Shown piece after piece: positions 49,371 to 50,764 of a stretch of 50,764 nucleotides of DNA. A program made the translations under genes and the position numbers. The DNA lies in the NCBI GenBank assembly GCA_028456385.1, contig JALNQF010000302.1, positions 1 through 50,764 on the forward strand. The letters run 5' to 3'. Each line of letters starts with the position of its first letter. Position 1 is the first letter of the stretch. The notes beneath the pieces were generated by a model. It was not told the DNA's origin. It saw only the letters and a list, made by a program, of their open reading frames with translations, and did not search any database. Source of the stretch: Ophiosphaerella korrae (Eukaryota > Ascomycota > Dothideomycetes > Pleosporales > Phaeosphaeriaceae).

Positions 49371-50088
49371 CTACTCATAGATGCTCAAGCCGATCTTCCT
49401 CAGCATGTGTTCAGCCTTCTCCAGCTACTTGTCCATCTTTCGGTTCTGCTTCTTAGCCTTCCTCAACTTCTTCGTCAAGTCCTTCATGATCTCCTCCCGC
49501 TCCTTGTCAACCTTGCTTAGCTTGTTGCTAACCTTCCTCAGCTTCTCTTCACCTCCCCTAGGCTCCCCATGAACCTTTCGTTCATGTTTCCTCAGACCTT
49601 CCGTCGAATCATAGTCATTTTTCTCTCCGTGATGTATCCAACACACCTAGCATTCATATCTGCCCTCTATGTTCCTCGCCTTTCGCATTCCTCGTGTCCC
49701 CAAAGACCCAGTAGGGTAGCATCTTTTCCCGTTGTTTCCGATACGCCAAGGTATATACCGAAAGTGTGCTGGCGCGTCGACGTCGAAACCAGGCCACGGC
49801 AATGCCAGGTCCGTTCTGTTTGTGGAGGTCAGCGCTTGGTCAGGTTGTAGCGTGCTTTACATACGACTGATTCGGTTCCGTAGGGTTGCCGAAAGTCGGG
49901 TCATCCATGCGTTCCTCAATAATGAGTTGGTAGGGATGAGCATTGGCCCGAAAGACCCGATGCATGATTGGCAGAGAATTCAGATCGGGTACTGCAGCAT
50001 GAGTTGGTCCTTTAGTGGGCAGGGAAGAATAGGTGGGAGAAGAGTTGGAGTTCCCCTCAGGTTCTTGAGTGACGGTGATATTTGACAA
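49371..50088 (-). pseudogene. Decayed gene with a C2H2-like zinc finger and a coiled coil
   Basis: On the minus strand an open segment (49840-50088) starts with ATG and is rich in Ser, Thr and Pro. After a junction I could not resolve, another segment reads GRYEC, stop TAG (49647-49649), VCWIHHGEK, then EGLRKHERKVHG. The spacing C-x2-C...H-x4-H fits a C2H2 finger if the stop was CAG (Gln). A charged coiled coil follows (KLRKVSNKLSKVDKEREEI), with a second in-frame TAG at 49425-49427 and a final TAG at 49371-49373. The family is unknown to me. This is a tentative call; an alternative is an unrelated open stretch. Confidence 0.4.
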
Positions 50089-50212
50089 CTGGTCCTATCT
50101 ATAAGCGCTGGTTGCAGGTGTTGTGAATGAATTATCCTAAGAAGCAGCAGACGTGTCTTCCAAAAAAATTCTAGTATCAAGAGTATATAGGTTGTCGTCA
50201 ATGCTATGTTAA
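50089..50212. other. Transition to the right-hand AT-rich region
   Basis: No gene seen. Base composition drops from that of the gene block toward AT-rich over this stretch. Confidence 0.4.
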
Positions 50213-50352
50213 TGCCTATCTCTACTAGAGAAATTAGAGATCGATAAAATAGTGAGTACGCGCTAGTAGAAAAGGTCTAACAGACATAGTAGAGTCTAGC
50301 AGGAGAGACTTTAATACTAACACTTAACCTATGTAAGTGTAGTAGATAGGCA
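50213..50352. repeat. Possible small inverted-repeat element
   Basis: TGCCTATCT at 50213-50221 is repeated in reverse complement at 50344-50352, with partial similarity extending a few bases inward (CTACT). This could be a ~140-bp MITE remnant or chance. No clear target duplication was found. Confidence 0.3.
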
Positions 50353-50764
50353 GAGATTTTAATTATAGTAATAATATATTATATTAAAAAATAATAAAAA
50401 TAATGTAAAAGATTACTTAGCTACAGTGGGGTGACACGAAAAAAAAGCCTAAAAAAAAGTTATAGTTTTTAACTAGTAATAACTCTACGAATATAAAAGC
50501 TAAAAATATAAGCGAACATAAATCTTAAAGAAAATATCTAGGACTTTATTTTAGTATACTACAAATTTTAATTACTAATCAAATACAAGCTAGGATTTAA
50601 ACTGTTTAGAGGACTTTTTTTTTTATAAAATTCAACCTAATAGAACTTTTTTATTAGCGTATAAAATTCAATTTTTATTTTATCTAGTATTTAGTAGGCT
50701 AGTAGAGATTATATTACCTAATTTTTATAGTATATTTGTTATCTACTTAATTAGTTAATTTAAA
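50353..50764. other. Right-hand AT-rich block
   Basis: AT-rich sequence with poly-A and poly-T runs, resembling the left block in composition but not matching its LTR elements where compared. No gene or named element was recognised. It probably marks the start of another RIP-mutated repeat region. Confidence 0.5.

Noticed and set aside
49118..49456. 112-codon open stretch on the plus strand
   Set aside because: It overlaps the pyrimidine-rich region and the opposite-strand coiled-coil frame, and resembles no family.
30984..50088. Giant Starship-type transposon carrying the gene block as cargo
   Set aside because: No tyrosine-recombinase captain gene or matching end was found in the window.

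Overview
The window looks like a chromosome segment of a filamentous ascomycete (Pezizomycotina). Three things point there. About 30 kb is very AT-rich, and its repeats differ only by C/T and G/A transitions, which is the mark of repeat-induced point mutation (RIP). The genes have short introns (46-76 nt) with GT...AG ends. The protein families found (TRANK1-like UvrD helicase, ZNFX1/Hrr1-like helicase, REV7-type HORMA, ankyrin-deaminase) are typical of such genomes.

Layout, left block (1-30.4 kb). This is a nested stack of five related Ty3/Gypsy chromodomain LTR retrotransposons, all decayed by RIP. Element E (3' part only, 28154-29753) lies in the remains of a pogo/Fot1-type DNA transposon (29754-30406). 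Element D (about 220-1547 plus 22584-28153) lies in E. Element C (1548-22583, minus strand) lies in D, with a perfect 5-bp AAATA target duplication. Elements A (2096-9118, duplication TATTC) and B (9151-16205, duplication GATTA) lie 32 bp apart inside C, both on the plus strand. The order of insertion is therefore pogo, E, D, C, then A and B. In element A the former gag-pol frame reads without a frameshift from the 5' LTR edge to the 3' LTR, broken only by TAA/TAG, and carries about 220 codons after the chromodomain.

Layout, gene block (30.9-50.1 kb). The first gene is an intact nine-exon gene on the minus strand (30984-38194) for a 2250-residue TRANK1-like superfamily 1 helicase with helical repeats and an IQ motif. 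A 238-bp MITE with long terminal inverted repeats follows. Divergent to the helicase gene is a ZNFX1-like helicase/NF-X1 zinc-finger pseudogene (40208-45237), which keeps one reading frame and both introns but has eight in-frame stops. Then come an intact single-exon ankyrin plus HAE/CxxC deaminase-like gene (46234-47679), a lone pogo-type transposon end, a decayed REV7/MAD2L2-like HORMA gene (48278-49090), and a decayed C2H2/coiled-coil gene on the minus strand (49371-50088). From about 50.2 kb the sequence is AT-rich again.

The gene block is thus an island between RIP-mutated blocks, in which intact genes alternate with genes killed mainly by stops that a single C-to-T change would explain. 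The two large helicases belong to families linked to RNA surveillance or silencing, but nothing here proves a joint function. No CRISPR, tRNA or rRNA gene was seen.
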